The translations under genes were made by a program, and so were the position numbers. From Deltaproteobacteria bacterium HGW-Deltaproteobacteria-15 (GTDB lineage Bacteria > Desulfobacterota > DSM-4660 > Desulfatiglandales > HGW-15), in assembly GCA_002840535.1 (NCBI GenBank), contig PHBH01000061.1, forward strand, positions 1 to 62,697: a stretch of DNA of 62,697 bases. Direction: 5' to 3'. Shown here piece by piece: positions 7,854 to 16,548 of this stretch; the first letter of the stretch is position 1, and each line of letters starts with the position of its first letter. The notes beneath the pieces are model-generated. The model did not search any database. It was not told the origin of the DNA and saw only the letters and a list, made by a program, of their open reading frames with translations.

Positions 7854-9563
7854 ATGATCCGAAGCCTTGAACAGAGACTCTTGGTCTTCCTGCTTGTTCC
7901 CGTCGCCGGTCTTCTTCTGTTGACGGGTTTGATCGGCTTTCTCTACGCAAGGGATGTCATGCTCCGCGAGTGGAGAGAGGCTGCGGTTCTAAAGTTAGAA
8001 AGGGCGGCTCATCACCTGGATATGAGACTTTCCCGGCCTGTCCAGTGGATCCATATATTTCACCGAACTGCGGAGAACGAAGGCGGTCCAATTGTGCAGG
8101 AATGGGTTCTGAAGCAACTCCACCGCGTGGATGGCGTAACCGGAGTGGAGCTACAGTGGCTTCATGGCTCTCTGGAACCGCCGGCGGCTGGTGTGCCTCG
8201 TCAAGATCATGGCGGGGATCATGGGATACGGTTTCACAAGGGAAGGATCAGCGATGTCACATCCCCGCAAATAGATGGACGAACCGGTGAGAAGACGGTT
8301 GATTTTATCTCCGAGCTCAGAGACCAGACAGGCGAAGCGGTGGCGAGGTTGCGGGTATCCCTGAGCTTCGATTACCTGATGCAGGATATCTTGAAACTGG
8401 GATGGGGGCAGAGCGATCAGGCATGCCTTGTAGATGATTCAGGCCATTATCTTGCCCATACCAAGGAACTTGGAGATCGTCCCCACCTGACAGAAGCCGG
8501 TGATACCGTGGAAGGGGCGATTTTTGAAGCCATGAAGGTCAAACCATTCGGGACCGTATTGGGGCCGGGGCAGCCTCCGAAGATGGTCGGAGGATTCTAT
8601 AAGATCACAGAGGCGCCGTGGACCATTGTCATGTTCGCGCCTGGAGAGAAGATCCTCTCCCCCATCATCAAATTCCAATTTTACTATTTCCTGGCCGGGC
8701 TGGCCTGCGTGGCACTCATCCTCCTGCTGATAAGGCGTATCGGCGGCGGAATGGCCAGATCCATAAGAGAACTCTCCATAGCCGCGGGCCGGATCGCGGG
8801 AGGGAGTTATGGGGAACCGCTCCAGGCCAGGACCTCTGATGAAATGGGGCATCTGATTCAGAGCTTCAACAAGATGGTCGAAGGGCTGAAGGAAAGGGAT
8901 TTCATCAGCAACACCTTCGGCAGATATGTGGATCACGAGATTGCCAAAGAGATACTGAGCAAGCCGGAGGCGGGGAAGCTCGGGGGAGAAAAGCGGTTGG
9001 TTTCCATCCTGATGTGCGATATCCGGGGTTTTACGCCTATTTCCGATTCGCTGAAGCCGGAGGGAACCATAAAGATCCTGAATTATTACTTCAGCCGCAT
9101 GATCGAACGCGTTCAGAAACACAAAGGCATCATCGTGGATTTTTTCGGCGACGGATTCCTGGCGTTCTTCGATCCATTGGACGGCGACGCTCTCCCAGTG
9201 CTGCGCAACGCGGTAAGATGTGCCCTCGATATGCAAGCGTCCATGGAAGAGCTCAACCTGGCACTGAAGTCGGAGGGGCTTCCTGAGCTCCAGATGGGTA
9301 TCGGTGTGAATGCCGGCGAGGTGGTGGTGGGAAACATTGGATCCGAGTCGCGAGCAAAGTATGGAATTGTCGGATCGCCCGTAAATATAACGCAGCGGAT
9401 TCAGTCAGTGGCAAAGGGCGGGGAAGTAGTGATATCGGATGCAGTGCTTTCCCCCCTCATTGGGGAAGTCCGCATCAATCGTTCCTTTGCTTCCTGCCTA
9501 AAGGGTACTGACGGGGAGACCAGACTCTTCATTGTGGACGGCTTCATACCGGGAATGCCGTAA
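7854..9563 (+). CDS. Membrane-bound class III adenylate/guanylate cyclase with unusual specificity residues
   Basis: 569 residues: an N-terminal membrane helix, an extracytoplasmic Cache-like sensor (about 35-275), a second helix, a HAMP domain (ARSIRELSIAAGRIAGG), then a class III cyclase catalytic domain starting about residue 380. The two metal-binding aspartates are present (MCDIRGFT and FFGDGFLAFF). The purine-specifying pair is not canonical: the Lys usual before the second metal site is Asp (VDFFGD) and the Asp of GDxVN is Ser (GSPVN), so the product nucleotide cannot be assigned. The 246 bases upstream contain no gene. A cyclic-nucleotide-binding protein lies at 12380-12850, a possible effector. 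Confidence 0.9.
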   Translation: MIRSLEQRLLVFLLVPVAGLLLLTGLIGFLYARDVMLREWREAAVLKLERAAHHLDMRLSRPVQWIHIFHRTAENEGGPIVQEWVLKQLHRVDGVTGVELQWLHGSLEPPAAGVPRQDHGGDHGIRFHKGRISDVTSPQIDGRTGEKTVDFISELRDQTGEAVARLRVSLSFDYLMQDILKLGWGQSDQACLVDDSGHYLAHTKELGDRPHLTEAGDTVEGAIFEAMKVKPFGTVLGPGQPPKMVGGFYKITEAPWTIVMFAPGEKILSPIIKFQFYYFLAGLACVALILLLIRRIGGGMARSIRELSIAAGRIAGGSYGEPLQARTSDEMGHLIQSFNKMVEGLKERDFISNTFGRYVDHEIAKEILSKPEAGKLGGEKRLVSILMCDIRGFTPISDSLKPEGTIKILNYYFSRMIERVQKHKGIIVDFFGDGFLAFFDPLDGDALPVLRNAVRCALDMQASMEELNLALKSEGLPELQMGIGVNAGEVVVGNIGSESRAKYGIVGSPVNITQRIQSVAKGGEVVISDAVLSPLIGEVRINRSFASCLKGTDGETRLFIVDGFIPGMP

Positions 9564-9703
9564 AGAAGTATTTCAAGAAGATTGAACACACTATGCTTCT
9601 GCGACTTTGAGGGAAATGGATATCGACGATTGGAGCTGCTCGTGTAGTCTCTTAAATAAGTTGTAATCTGGATAGAAGGGAGAGATCTGACGAGCATATG
9701 CGA

Positions 9704-9805
9704 GTCATCCTGAGCAAAGCGAAGAAGCTGTTTGCGCAAGGAAAGATCCCTCACTTCTTTCGGTACAATGCTTCGCATTGGATTTCTCACTTCGCTTGAA
9801 ATGAC
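9704..9805. repeat. REP/MITE-like palindromic repeat
   Basis: A 102-base segment opening GTCATCCTGAGCAAAGCGAAG and closing with CTTCGCTTGAAATGAC, i.e. imperfect inverted ends bounded by GTCAT and ATGAC. This is the look of the short intergenic GTCAT...ATGAC repeats dispersed through many proteobacterial genomes. It lies between the convergent cyclase and chemotaxis-receptor genes and holds no convincing coding frame. Confidence 0.6.
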
Positions 9806-9885
9806 ATCTTTATTCAGCGAACTTGTGAGACTCGACCTCGTGTTGTGTTTCAATCTAAGCTTTACAATGATGTGGAGCTGTTTTT

Positions 9886-9946
9886 CCAGCGAAAGCGGGA
9901 ATCCTGGTTTCAAAGGACTGGATTCCGGATCAAGTCCGGAATGACG
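9886..9946. repeat. Second palindromic repeat, GGATTCC...GGAATGAC type
   Basis: Contains GCGAAAGCGGGAATCC and then CTGGATTCCGG-N7-CCGGAATGAC, a widespread intergenic repeat pattern. The inner arms ATTCCGG/CCGGAAT can form a hairpin. With the previous element it fills most of the 415-base gap between the cyclase and the chemoreceptor. Confidence 0.55.
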
Positions 9947-9978
9947 AATATATGCAAGGTCGTACCGGAGACACTGCG

Positions 9979-11841
9979 CTAGCTGCTCGGCTCACTATCA
10001 CGGTCGGCTGGAATTGTAACCAAAGCCAAAGAAGTCCTTCCCCCATCTTTTGCTGTCCTTCCTACCTCATTGACCAGTTGATCAACAAAACGGATCATGT
10101 TTCCGGACTGGACGCTCAGCTCTTTGGATGCGGCCGCCGACTGCTCTGCGGTTGCCGAGTTTCGCTGAACGACCGTGTCCATCTCTGCGACGGCAAGGTT
10201 CAACTGCTCGATCCCCTCTCCCTGCTCCTTGGATGCCGCCGTGATCTCTCCGAAGAGGTCCCTTGCCTTCTTGGCTCCCTCGGCGACCAGTGTAAATGCC
10301 TGGTTTGTCCTGGCAACGATTTCAGATCCCCGGCCGATCTTTTGGACCGAGTCTTCGATAAGCTTTGCCGTGCTCCCGGCCGCTTCCGCCACACGCATCG
10401 CCAGTCTTCTTACCTCACCGGCAACGACCGCAAACCCGGCCCCTGCCTCCCCCACCCGGGCTGCCTCGACCGCTGCATTCAGAGCCAGCAGGTTGGTTTG
10501 AAAGGCAATCTCGTCAATCGTCTTGATGATCTTCGACGTCTCCTCACTGGCCTTGGAGATCTCCTGCATGGAACCGGTAAGCTCGGTCATGGAAGAGAAG
10601 GCCTCATCCACTACCTCGGAGGTCTTCAGCATGAGCGCATTGGCCTGGGCCGCGTTTTCGGCGTTCTGCTTCGTCACGACTGTCATCTGTTCAAGGGATG
10701 CCGAAGTCTCTTCCACTGCCGCAGCCTGTTGGGATACTCCGTCCGCCAATTGTTGACTGGTACTTAAGCTCTGATTCGAGACGGAGGCAACCTGTCCGGC
10801 CCCTTCTGCGAGTCCTTCAATGACGTTGCGGATAGGGCGGGTGATCCTGAGCGTGATGAGGAAGGCAATGAGAATACCAAACGAGACCGCTGCGATGAGT
10901 CCGAAGGACATGACCTTTATGGCATGGGACAAGGTGGAGACGGTATTTGATGCAATCCTGGCCATATCCTTGATACCGGAATCGGCGATACCCTGGAAGA
11001 TCGCAAGCACGGATCCCGAAACCTCCAACCCCTTGCGGTTGATCTCCTCGAGCGAGCTCCAATTATTGAGAAGATCCTCAATTGCGGCCTTGTACTCCCT
11101 GGCTGCCGTCCTGGTCTGCTCGATATGGTCCCGGTCCTCCTTCATAGGTGTTGAGGCAATCAACTCATCGAACAGCTTCTCGACCGTATCGAACCGCTTC
11201 ATGGCCTCCTGGAGCAGCTTGAGGTCTCGGAGGACCTGGGCCTTGAAGGTGGCCACATCAAGGGCATTTCCCGTTTCGATGATGCGGCCGGCAAGGGTAA
11301 TCCTTTTGAACCTCTCTGCAAGGCCCCCAGCATCGGTTCCGGCCTTGATCTCTTCATTCATGGCCTGGTTTTGATTGTGAAGAAAATGTCCCCAATGGAG
11401 CAGAAAACCTTCTGCCGCCTTTTCAAGTCTCTTCCGGCTATCGGCAATGGTCCTGTTGCGGGATTCCGTCTCTCCGACGAGCCGTTCATATTCTGCAAGA
11501 CGCCGCCGCGCCTCATCGCCCCCCTGTCTCAGGCCCTTTGAGGCCATCCCAGCGGCTTCCTTGAGGAGTTGCCCGGCCGCTCGCAGGTGCCATGTGCCCG
11601 ATTTGAGAAAGCCCTCATCGCCGGTTAACGAGTACGAAACTACGCCCCGCGTGGCTTCGGAGAAATGCCGCTCCAACTGACTTGAAACCTGGACCTCCGG
11701 TACATAGCCCGTGCTCAGTTCCCCGGCTTGTGTCCTCACCTTCTGCATGTCCCAGACGGCAAAACCTCCCAAACCGAAGACGAGGGCGACCAGGATCCCG
11801 AATCCTGCCCCGATCTTAACTCCCAGTTTCACGTTTCCCAT
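9979..11841 (-). CDS. Methyl-accepting chemotaxis protein
   Basis: About 620 residues: membrane helix near 6-28, an all-helical periplasmic domain of roughly 270 residues (size suits a helical bimodular-type sensor), a second membrane helix (FGLIAAVSFGILIAFLITL), HAMP, and a signalling hairpin with the conserved tip IDEIAFQTNLLALNAAVEAA and GAGFAVVAGEVRRLA. There is no C-terminal CheR-tethering pentapeptide. The ATG at 11841 is preferred because GAGAGAGC precedes it. No che genes are nearby, so it must feed a pathway encoded elsewhere. The ligand is unknown. Confidence 0.93.
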   Translation of the reverse strand: MGNVKLGVKIGAGFGILVALVFGLGGFAVWDMQKVRTQAGELSTGYVPEVQVSSQLERHFSEATRGVVSYSLTGDEGFLKSGTWHLRAAGQLLKEAAGMASKGLRQGGDEARRRLAEYERLVGETESRNRTIADSRKRLEKAAEGFLLHWGHFLHNQNQAMNEEIKAGTDAGGLAERFKRITLAGRIIETGNALDVATFKAQVLRDLKLLQEAMKRFDTVEKLFDELIASTPMKEDRDHIEQTRTAAREYKAAIEDLLNNWSSLEEINRKGLEVSGSVLAIFQGIADSGIKDMARIASNTVSTLSHAIKVMSFGLIAAVSFGILIAFLITLRITRPIRNVIEGLAEGAGQVASVSNQSLSTSQQLADGVSQQAAAVEETSASLEQMTVVTKQNAENAAQANALMLKTSEVVDEAFSSMTELTGSMQEISKASEETSKIIKTIDEIAFQTNLLALNAAVEAARVGEAGAGFAVVAGEVRRLAMRVAEAAGSTAKLIEDSVQKIGRGSEIVARTNQAFTLVAEGAKKARDLFGEITAASKEQGEGIEQLNLAVAEMDTVVQRNSATAEQSAAASKELSVQSGNMIRFVDQLVNEVGRTAKDGGRTSLALVTIPADRDSEPSS

Positions 11842-11947
11842 AATGCTCTCTCTCATGGTTAATTTCTGGAACCGTCTGCCCATCAGCCGGTATTACGTCA
11901 ATGAAATGACAGGCTCCTCCTCGGGGATGATCTTTCCGATTCTGCCG

Positions 11948-12232
11948 CTATTTCTTTTGGATGGGAGCTTCGTGCTGATGGGAGCCATGCCCGCCATCTC
12001 TGGTTTTCGTGGTGTCGGTTTGTTGCTCCTCCGGTTTCGGTGCATCAGCCTCCTTCTTTTGAGGCTCTTGAGATTCATGGGAATGGACTGCGTGGGACTT
12101 CTGGGTGCCTGTGGTGGAATCCTGTTTTTGCACTTGGGCCGTGTTTTGTCCGAAGGCATTCCCCTGGAAAGTCCATAAGATTAACGCGCCGAAGAGGGCC
12201 AAAGTTGGAAGGATAGCCGGCTTCTTGATCAT
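11948..12232 (-). CDS. Small secreted His/Gln-rich protein
   Basis: 94 residues: a signal peptide ending around GNAFG, then a low-complexity hydrophilic chain with spaced histidines (HAVHSHES, GGHGSHQHE) and many Lys, Gln and Glu. There are no predicted structural motifs. The start at 12232 follows GAGGAG. Such His-rich periplasmic peptides are common near metal efflux genes and may bind metal ions, but this is inference from composition. Confidence 0.7.
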   Translation of the reverse strand: MIKKPAILPTLALFGALILWTFQGNAFGQNTAQVQKQDSTTGTQKSHAVHSHESQEPQKKEADAPKPEEQQTDTTKTRDGGHGSHQHEAPIQKK

Positions 12233-12379
12233 AATTATTTCTCCTCATGTTCGAATTCTCGTTCAATGCTGCGAAAAATGATTTCTCTGCAACCCCTCAA
12301 AGCCGAGGGAATTGGTATGAATTAAAGCAAGAATAATGCCACCAAGCGGATGAGCCGGTGAAAGACAATTTTGGGCGGG

Positions 12380-12850
12380 CTAGTTTCTTACCGGGGGAGG
12401 ACCGGGAGGGCGGACCAGGGCGTCGATGAGGGACTTCTCTTTCCTGATGAGGGTCCGGAGGGATTCGCGGAAGATCCGCTCCGAGAGGAAGGGGTCCCAG
12501 AGAAGCAGGTCGCGAAAGGCCTTGGCGCTCCAGTGGAGAACCGCCGATTTCTCAGCGGCGCGCACCGAAGACGAGCGCGGGACGGAGGCGAGCACTGCCA
12601 GCTCCCCAAGGATCGAGCCTGGTCCCGCCTCGTTCAGCACCATCTCGCGTCCGTCGCGCTCGGTGAAGATCTCCATCCTGCCTGTGAGCACGAGCAGGAC
12701 GAATGTCGGGTTGCCCCCCTCCCTGAGCAGCACGTCCCCCCGGGAGTACTCCCGGACTTCGCCCCGTTCCAGCAGGATTCTGGCGCCCTCAAGGGTAAGA
12801 CCCTTGAACAGCGGAAACCCAATGATCATCTCCGCATATTGTCCGTTCAT
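12380..12850 (-). CDS. Stand-alone cyclic-nucleotide-binding domain protein
   Basis: About 156 residues covering one Crp/cNMP-binding beta-roll (YSRGDVLLREG, LVLTGRMEIF, PGSILGELAVLASVPRSSSVRA) and a short helical end. There is no helix-turn-helix, so it is not a complete Crp-type regulator. The phosphate-binding cassette GELAVLASVPRSSSVRA retains the Glu and Arg expected to contact a cyclic nucleotide. An in-frame TTG at 12877 behind AAGGGGC is an alternative start giving 165 residues. It precedes no kinase or channel domain in this frame, so it probably acts through a partner. It may read the product of the cyclase at 7854-9563. Confidence 0.85.
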   Translation of the reverse strand: MNGQYAEMIIGFPLFKGLTLEGARILLERGEVREYSRGDVLLREGGNPTFVLLVLTGRMEIFTERDGREMVLNEAGPGSILGELAVLASVPRSSSVRAAEKSAVLHWSAKAFRDLLLWDPFLSERIFRESLRTLIRKEKSLIDALVRPPGPPPVRN

Positions 12851-12915
12851 GTGGAAGCACCATCTTTCTGGAAGCAACCCTGCCCCTTGTGCGACGGCAT
12901 GAGAACACCTTCCGT

Positions 12916-15036
12916 TTAAGGATTTGGGATCATGGGGGTCAAGGCCGAAGTCTTGGGCAGCGTGACGATGAAGGTGGAGCCCTTTCCCGGCGTGCTCCTG
13001 GCGCTGATGCCTCCTCCGTGCCGCTCCACGATCTTCCTGCAGATGGCAAGCCCCATTCCAACCCCGGAATACCTGCTTTCGTCGTGGAGCCTCTGAAAAG
13101 GCACGAAGATCTTGTCGAGGTATTTCTCTTCAAATCCTATGCCGTTGTCCTCCACGCAAAGCTCCCAGGCTTCGCCGGCTCCGGGCACGGCCCGGGCATA
13201 GATCCTGATATGCGGGGGCTCCCCCCCGGACTGGAATTTCAAGCCGTTCGTAACAAGGTCCTGGAAGAGCTGCACCATCTGGACCGGGCTGACTCGGATC
13301 CTGGGCAACGGCTCGACTTCCACACGGGCGTTCTTCTCCAGGATGGATACCTCCAGGAGTGATAAGGCCTCACTGACAACGCCGTTCAGATCCACCTCTT
13401 CAAGCGGACTTTCCTGTCTGACAATCCGGGAGTAAGCCAGCAGGGATTGGATCAGGGTCCGCATCCGTTGGGATGCCTTCACGATCCTTTGCAGGTAATC
13501 GCGGGCGCAGCCGTTCAAGTCTTCTCCGGATCTCTGCGCAAGCATGTCGCTGAGCACCTGGATCTTCCTGAGGGGCTCCTGAAGGTCGTGCGACGCGACG
13601 AAGACGAAATCCTGCAGCTCGCGGTTCCTCCGCTCAAGCTCTGCGGTGCGCTCCCGGACCCGAATCTCCAGCTCATCGTGGGATCTTCGAAGCGCTTCTT
13701 CCGCCCTCTTTCGCTCAGAGATATCCTGTATGGTCGCTCGAATCCGAGTAATCCTGCCCCCACTGTCCCTCGCAACCCGATCCTTGATGAGTACTGGAAC
13801 AGGTTGGCCGTTCTTCCTCTTGTAGGTTCGCTCCAACGCCTCGTTCGGCGGCTCCAAACCAGCCATTTTTGCCCTGATGGTATTCTCTGCATCTTCTCTT
13901 TCAACCACGAACTTCCACAAAGGCTCGCCCAGCATCTCTTCGGCCCCATACCCGAGCAATTCGACCGTTCTCCTGTTGACACGCTCAATCCGTCCTTCTG
14001 AGTCCATCTCGATGTAACCGACCGGTGCTTCATCATAGAGGTCTCTGTATCTCTCCTCGCTCTCGCGCAGCTGCGCCTTGGCATAATGCTGCCAGGCCAT
14101 GCCCATCGTGGCGGTCATGGCAATCACGAGTCCCAGGAGCAGGGCCAGGATGATGGAGGAAAGGGATTGCCATTCGGCCAGGACCTCCGTCTTGTCGACC
14201 TTCGTCACCATGAACCAGTGCGAATCCGGCACCGGCTGGAGGACCGCCAGCACCTCCACGCCGCGATAGTCTTTTGCATCTACCATCCCCGTCCTGCCCA
14301 AGACGGCCATCACCGTAGGCGCCTCTTTGTCGGCCAAGCGGATGCGCAGGTTGAGCGCGCTGTTCTTCCGGTGCCGCAGATCATTCAGAAAGAGAACAGC
14401 GTCCCCGTCCCGGCGGACGATCAGGGTTTCGGCGCTCCTGCTCTCGGTGGGCCAGGAGGCGATCAGCGGGTAGAGAAAGTGACTGGCGTCCATACGCTCT
14501 ACGATCGCTCCGAGGGGATCGCCGCCCTTTGAGAAAAGAGGGGCGATGACCTCGACGCGGGGCGAAAGTTCGTGGGGCGCCATGTGGAGATCGCAAATCA
14601 CCGAGCGTCTCTCGTGAAAACCGCTTTCAACTGCATGCATGGTTTCCGTGTGAAGCGGGTCGGTTCGACCGGAAAGGCTCAGCAGTGTATGTCCACCGGC
14701 GTCCACAAGCAGCACATCACTGAAGCGGTAGTGTTTCTGCAGCGACCTGAACCAGGAGAGAATCTCGTGGGCGCCCTCGGGTCCGGGGGCCGTGATCCAG
14801 CCTGCGATCACATCCTTGGTGAAAGTCCTCTCCAGCATCTCGTCGGCATCTGCCAGACGCTCGGCACGCCACTGGGTAATCTGGTCTATCTTCAAACGGG
14901 AGATGCCCCGGAGGTTCCGCTCAGCCTCGGCACGCAAACGTCGCTCCTGGGCTCGATAGAACCAGCCGCCAGCGACGAGCAACACGAGCAGAGTGAGCGC
15001 AAAGAGTGCCATCACAAATCGGGGAATCCTATTCAC
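12916..15036 (-). CDS. PAS-domain sensor histidine kinase
   Basis: About 706 residues: N-terminal membrane helix, a Cache-like periplasmic sensor of about 260 residues, a second membrane helix (IILALLLGLVIAMTATMGMA), a PAS/PAC pair (YRDLYDEAPVGYIEM), a coiled linker, a HisKA domain of the bacteriophytochrome/Cph1 class (SHDLQEPLRKI, His about 483), and an HATPase domain with DNGIGF and GVGMGLAICRK. The GTG at 15036 is chosen because GGGAGAGG sits seven bases upstream; the ATG at 15060 lacks a site. No response regulator follows, so it is an orphan kinase here; the OmpR-type regulator at 16549-17238 is the nearest candidate partner. Confidence 0.92.
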   Translation of the reverse strand: MNRIPRFVMALFALTLLVLLVAGGWFYRAQERRLRAEAERNLRGISRLKIDQITQWRAERLADADEMLERTFTKDVIAGWITAPGPEGAHEILSWFRSLQKHYRFSDVLLVDAGGHTLLSLSGRTDPLHTETMHAVESGFHERRSVICDLHMAPHELSPRVEVIAPLFSKGGDPLGAIVERMDASHFLYPLIASWPTESRSAETLIVRRDGDAVLFLNDLRHRKNSALNLRIRLADKEAPTVMAVLGRTGMVDAKDYRGVEVLAVLQPVPDSHWFMVTKVDKTEVLAEWQSLSSIILALLLGLVIAMTATMGMAWQHYAKAQLRESEERYRDLYDEAPVGYIEMDSEGRIERVNRRTVELLGYGAEEMLGEPLWKFVVEREDAENTIRAKMAGLEPPNEALERTYKRKNGQPVPVLIKDRVARDSGGRITRIRATIQDISERKRAEEALRRSHDELEIRVRERTAELERRNRELQDFVFVASHDLQEPLRKIQVLSDMLAQRSGEDLNGCARDYLQRIVKASQRMRTLIQSLLAYSRIVRQESPLEEVDLNGVVSEALSLLEVSILEKNARVEVEPLPRIRVSPVQMVQLFQDLVTNGLKFQSGGEPPHIRIYARAVPGAGEAWELCVEDNGIGFEEKYLDKIFVPFQRLHDESRYSGVGMGLAICRKIVERHGGGISARSTPGKGSTFIVTLPKTSALTPMIPNP

Positions 15037-15244
15037 TGAAACACCTCTCCCGGTTCGCATACAAGAAAAACCCTATTAACTGGTAGGAATAATAGTATAG
15101 CTCGCAAGTATCCGCGGTAGAAGGTTGTTTTCGGTTCGTGGGTTGATCGTCGTGGGGGGGTGGCCCGATCTTTATCGATGCCAAGGGAAAGTGGTGAAAT
15201 CGAGAATGTTCCTTTCCTTCAGGTTCGAGGACTGCCGGACCGAC

Positions 15245-15697
15245 CTACCGGCTTTTCATGGAACGGGAGAGGAGGCCGACCCCTTTTCCCCCTCTCCCAG
15301 ACGGATTTACCAGCAGGCCCATCTTTCCCCCCCCCGGGCCGTAACCGTAACCGCCCGGCCCTAGGAGCCCGCGAGCCTGCGCCTTGAGCTGGAGCTGATC
15401 CTGGAGGCCAACGATCTCCTTCGAAAGCTGCGCAGCCACCTTGGGATCAGGATCGGCGTGGGTCATCAGTGCCGTATACTCACCTCTTTTTGAGGCGAGC
15501 TCCTGCCTCAGGGCTGCCGTCTCGTTCAGGTATTCCCGAGAGTAGTAGCCGCCCCCCGGACCCCATCCCATCATGTGACCTCCATAACCCATCATGTGCC
15601 CCCCGTAATTGCCGTCTGACCAGCAGGCAAGCGCCTGTGATGCGAGGATCACCACGAAAACCATGATTACCGATACTACAATCCATTTTTTCATCAT
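15245..15697 (-). CDS. ZraP-like periplasmic protein, copy B, with a shifted C terminus
   Basis: 150 residues: signal peptide ending SQALA, Gly/His/Met-rich stretch, and the same two-helix core as copies A and C. Translation then passes a run of nine G (plus-strand C run 15327-15335) and the reading frame differs from the paralogues: the nucleotides that would encode WACW and a stop, as in copy A, are present one frame away and would end at 15307 if the run had eight G. As written the protein gains about 30 unrelated residues. This is a sequencing error, a mutation or a phase-variable tract. The start at 15697 follows GGGGGG. Last gene of the operon that begins at 16324. Confidence 0.8.
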   Translation of the reverse strand: MMKKWIVVSVIMVFVVILASQALACWSDGNYGGHMMGYGGHMMGWGPGGGYYSREYLNETAALRQELASKRGEYTALMTHADPDPKVAAQLSKEIVGLQDQLQLKAQARGLLGPGGYGYGPGGGKMGLLVNPSGRGGKGVGLLSRSMKSR

Positions 15698-15747
15698 GCT
15701 GCCCCCCTTCTTGTTGTTCACCTTCGTTTTCATGCTGATTCTGAGGT

Positions 15748-15912
15748 TCAGCAGCCTCCGCCGCCTCCTCCCCCGCCTCCCGGATATTCATCATCATAGT
15801 AATAGCCGCTGTTTCCATGGCCCGAATGACCCCCGTGACCATACACTCCGTAACCCACACAACCGGAGAGCCCCGCCACAACGATGATCATGATTAAGAG
15901 CTTCCTGAGCAT
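15748..15912 (-). CDS. 54-residue Gly-rich lipoprotein
   Basis: A short gene lying between two ZraP-like genes. It encodes a lipoprotein signal with lipobox LSGC (Cys 18), a His/Gly/Tyr-rich middle (GHGGHSGHGNSGYYY), and a tail of nine consecutive glycines ending in Cys. AAAGGGGG precedes the ATG, and spacing to both neighbours is 40-50 bases on the same strand. Mature length is only about 37 residues. His plus a terminal Cys on a glycine arm suggests metal binding at the membrane; no family is recognised. Confidence 0.7.
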   Translation of the reverse strand: MLRKLLIMIIVVAGLSGCVGYGVYGHGGHSGHGNSGYYYDDEYPGGGGGGGGGC

Positions 15913-15952
15913 AAGGACCCCCTTTCTCGGTCAAGCGTTCTTTTTTGCGACC

Positions 15953-16324
15953 TTACCACCGACCATGCCCGTAGTGAGTGCCCGGCCCCATATAACCCCT
16001 GGCCTGAGCCCTTGCCTGAATCTGATCCTCCAGGCTTGCGATCTCCTCTGAAAGCTGTGCCGCCCTGTTTGGATCATGATCGTGATGTGTCATCAGGGCG
16101 TCGTACTCTCCCCGTTTCGCGGCGAGCTCCTGCCTCAAGGTCGCAGTTTCACCGATGTAGCCGCGGGAGTAGCCGCTCCCATGATTCCATCCCGTCATGT
16201 ACCCCCCTTGAGACCAACCCATCCCATGCCCGCCATCATAGGCCCCTCCTCCACAGGCAAGCGCGCCGGATGTGCCGACACCCATAAAAACAACGGTTAC
16301 GAATGCGATGATCGATTTTCTCAT
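15953..16324 (-). CDS. ZraP-like periplasmic protein, copy C
   Basis: 123 residues: signal peptide ending SGALA, a Cys right after the cleavage region, a Gly/Tyr/His-rich segment, and the ZraP-like core TATLRQELAAKRGEYDALM plus LSEEIASLEDQIQ. An MTHHDHDP turn between the helices adds three histidines compared with copy A. The end is GTHYGHGRW rather than WACW. It starts at 16324 after GGGGGG. It is the first gene of a minus-strand operon (this gene, the 54-residue lipoprotein, copy B). A weaker sigma-54-like site lies upstream. Confidence 0.85.
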   Translation of the reverse strand: MRKSIIAFVTVVFMGVGTSGALACGGGAYDGGHGMGWSQGGYMTGWNHGSGYSRGYIGETATLRQELAAKRGEYDALMTHHDHDPNRAAQLSEEIASLEDQIQARAQARGYMGPGTHYGHGRW

Positions 16325-16437
16325 TTTGATGCCCCCCTTTCTCTTTTTTGAGAATTTCCCCTGTCCCAGGCGGGAACTCCGGAGTCTCCTTTGCATAGAT
16401 CAATAGGCAATAGCTATTCCGAAAAACAAGCCTGTGT

Positions 16438-16453
16438 TGCTAAGTCGGCGCCA
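16438..16453 (-). promoter_or_regulatory. Possible sigma-54 promoter for the second ZraP operon
   Basis: On the minus strand TGGCGC-N5-TAGCA, with GG and GC ten bases apart and one mismatch in each conserved block. It lies about 115 bases upstream of the ATG at 16324. Weaker than the site at 1707-1722 but in front of paralogous genes. Confidence 0.4.
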
Positions 16454-16548
16454 TTGTACGGCAAGAATGTGAAGGATGTTCGATGGTAATGTGAAGAAAT
16501 CGAGAATTAATGGGGGGGAGCCCCGACCCTTCGATGCGGCCCTCCCTA

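Noticed and set aside
9564..9978. Short-spaced repeats considered as a possible CRISPR array
   Set aside because: The repeated pieces are palindromic elements of different type, not evenly spaced identical repeats with unique spacers, and there are no cas genes.
15935..15960. Another GG-N10-GC match on the minus strand before the 54-residue lipoprotein gene
   Set aside because: Only the two dinucleotides fit; the surrounding -24 and -12 blocks do not, and it overlaps the end of the preceding gene.
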